Positions 5,487-5,550 of a stretch of DNA of 5,550 nucleotides are shown here, piece by piece. Numbering within the stretch: the first letter of the stretch is position 1; every line of letters begins with the position of its first letter. The stretch is from Collinsella aerofaciens. GTDB lineage: Bacteria > Actinomycetota > Coriobacteriia > Coriobacteriales > Coriobacteriaceae. Position numbers and translations under genes: made by a program. Location of the stretch: the NCBI GenBank assembly GCA_905213725.1, contig CAJMJM010000114.1:1-5550 (forward strand), given 5' to 3'. The notes below the pieces were generated by a model. The model saw nothing but the letters and a program-made list of their open reading frames with translations. It did no database searches and had not been told where the DNA came from.

Positions 5487-5550
5487 ATCGCCCTTGGTAG
5501 CTAGTTAGAACATCGGTCAGTTGCAAGTCATTTCAAGGTCTTATTCCGTG

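Noticed and set aside
4204..5508. 434-codon plus-strand open frame opposite argG
   Set aside because: It is antisense to recognisable ArgG coding sequence and shows the Leu/Val/Gly/Asp-rich pattern of a mirror frame; no family motif is visible.

Overview
The window is moderately GC-rich, with G/C-biased third codon positions and Gram-positive-style ribosome binding sites. The protein sequences (RpiB, Ndk, ArgH and an ArgG-like product) and the gene style suggest a gut Coriobacteriia bacterium, most likely Collinsella. That assignment is inference from recollection of family sequences, not a database result.

Layout. At 1-615 (minus) is the N-terminal part of an L-cysteine desulfidase family (UPF0597) protein, running off the left edge. 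A 271-bp divergent intergenic region with repeats separates it from rpiB (887-1354, plus), ribose-5-phosphate isomerase B. rpiB and ndk (1506-1910, minus) converge on two adjacent perfect hairpins, one terminator for each. Upstream of ndk is a 385-bp stretch (1911-2295) with a weak promoter candidate, a set of overlapping palindromes with a 42-codon open frame, and the argH terminator. Then come argH (2296-3726, minus), a previously unlisted 56-codon small gene (3845-4015, minus), the argG terminator and argG (4249-5475, minus).

Main result. The argG reading frame is intact over about 400 codons except for a TAA at codon 5, between a good start (ATG with AGGA upstream) and the ATP-binding SGGLDTS loop. 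The next in-frame canonical start codon is GTG at codon 38, which would remove that loop. As written, the penultimate enzyme of arginine synthesis is inactivated by what looks like one base change, while the next enzyme, ArgH, is intact. It is either a very recent nonsense mutation, a strain polymorphism, or a sequencing error.

How the genes fit together. argG and argH catalyse consecutive steps (citrulline + aspartate to argininosuccinate, then to arginine + fumarate), but they are separated by a terminator and a small gene rather than fused in a tight operon. ndk, rpiB and the desulfidase are unrelated housekeeping or catabolic genes. I see no mobile element, CRISPR array, tRNA or rRNA, and no evidence of a large new system. 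The long plus-strand open frames opposite argH and argG are composition-driven shadows.
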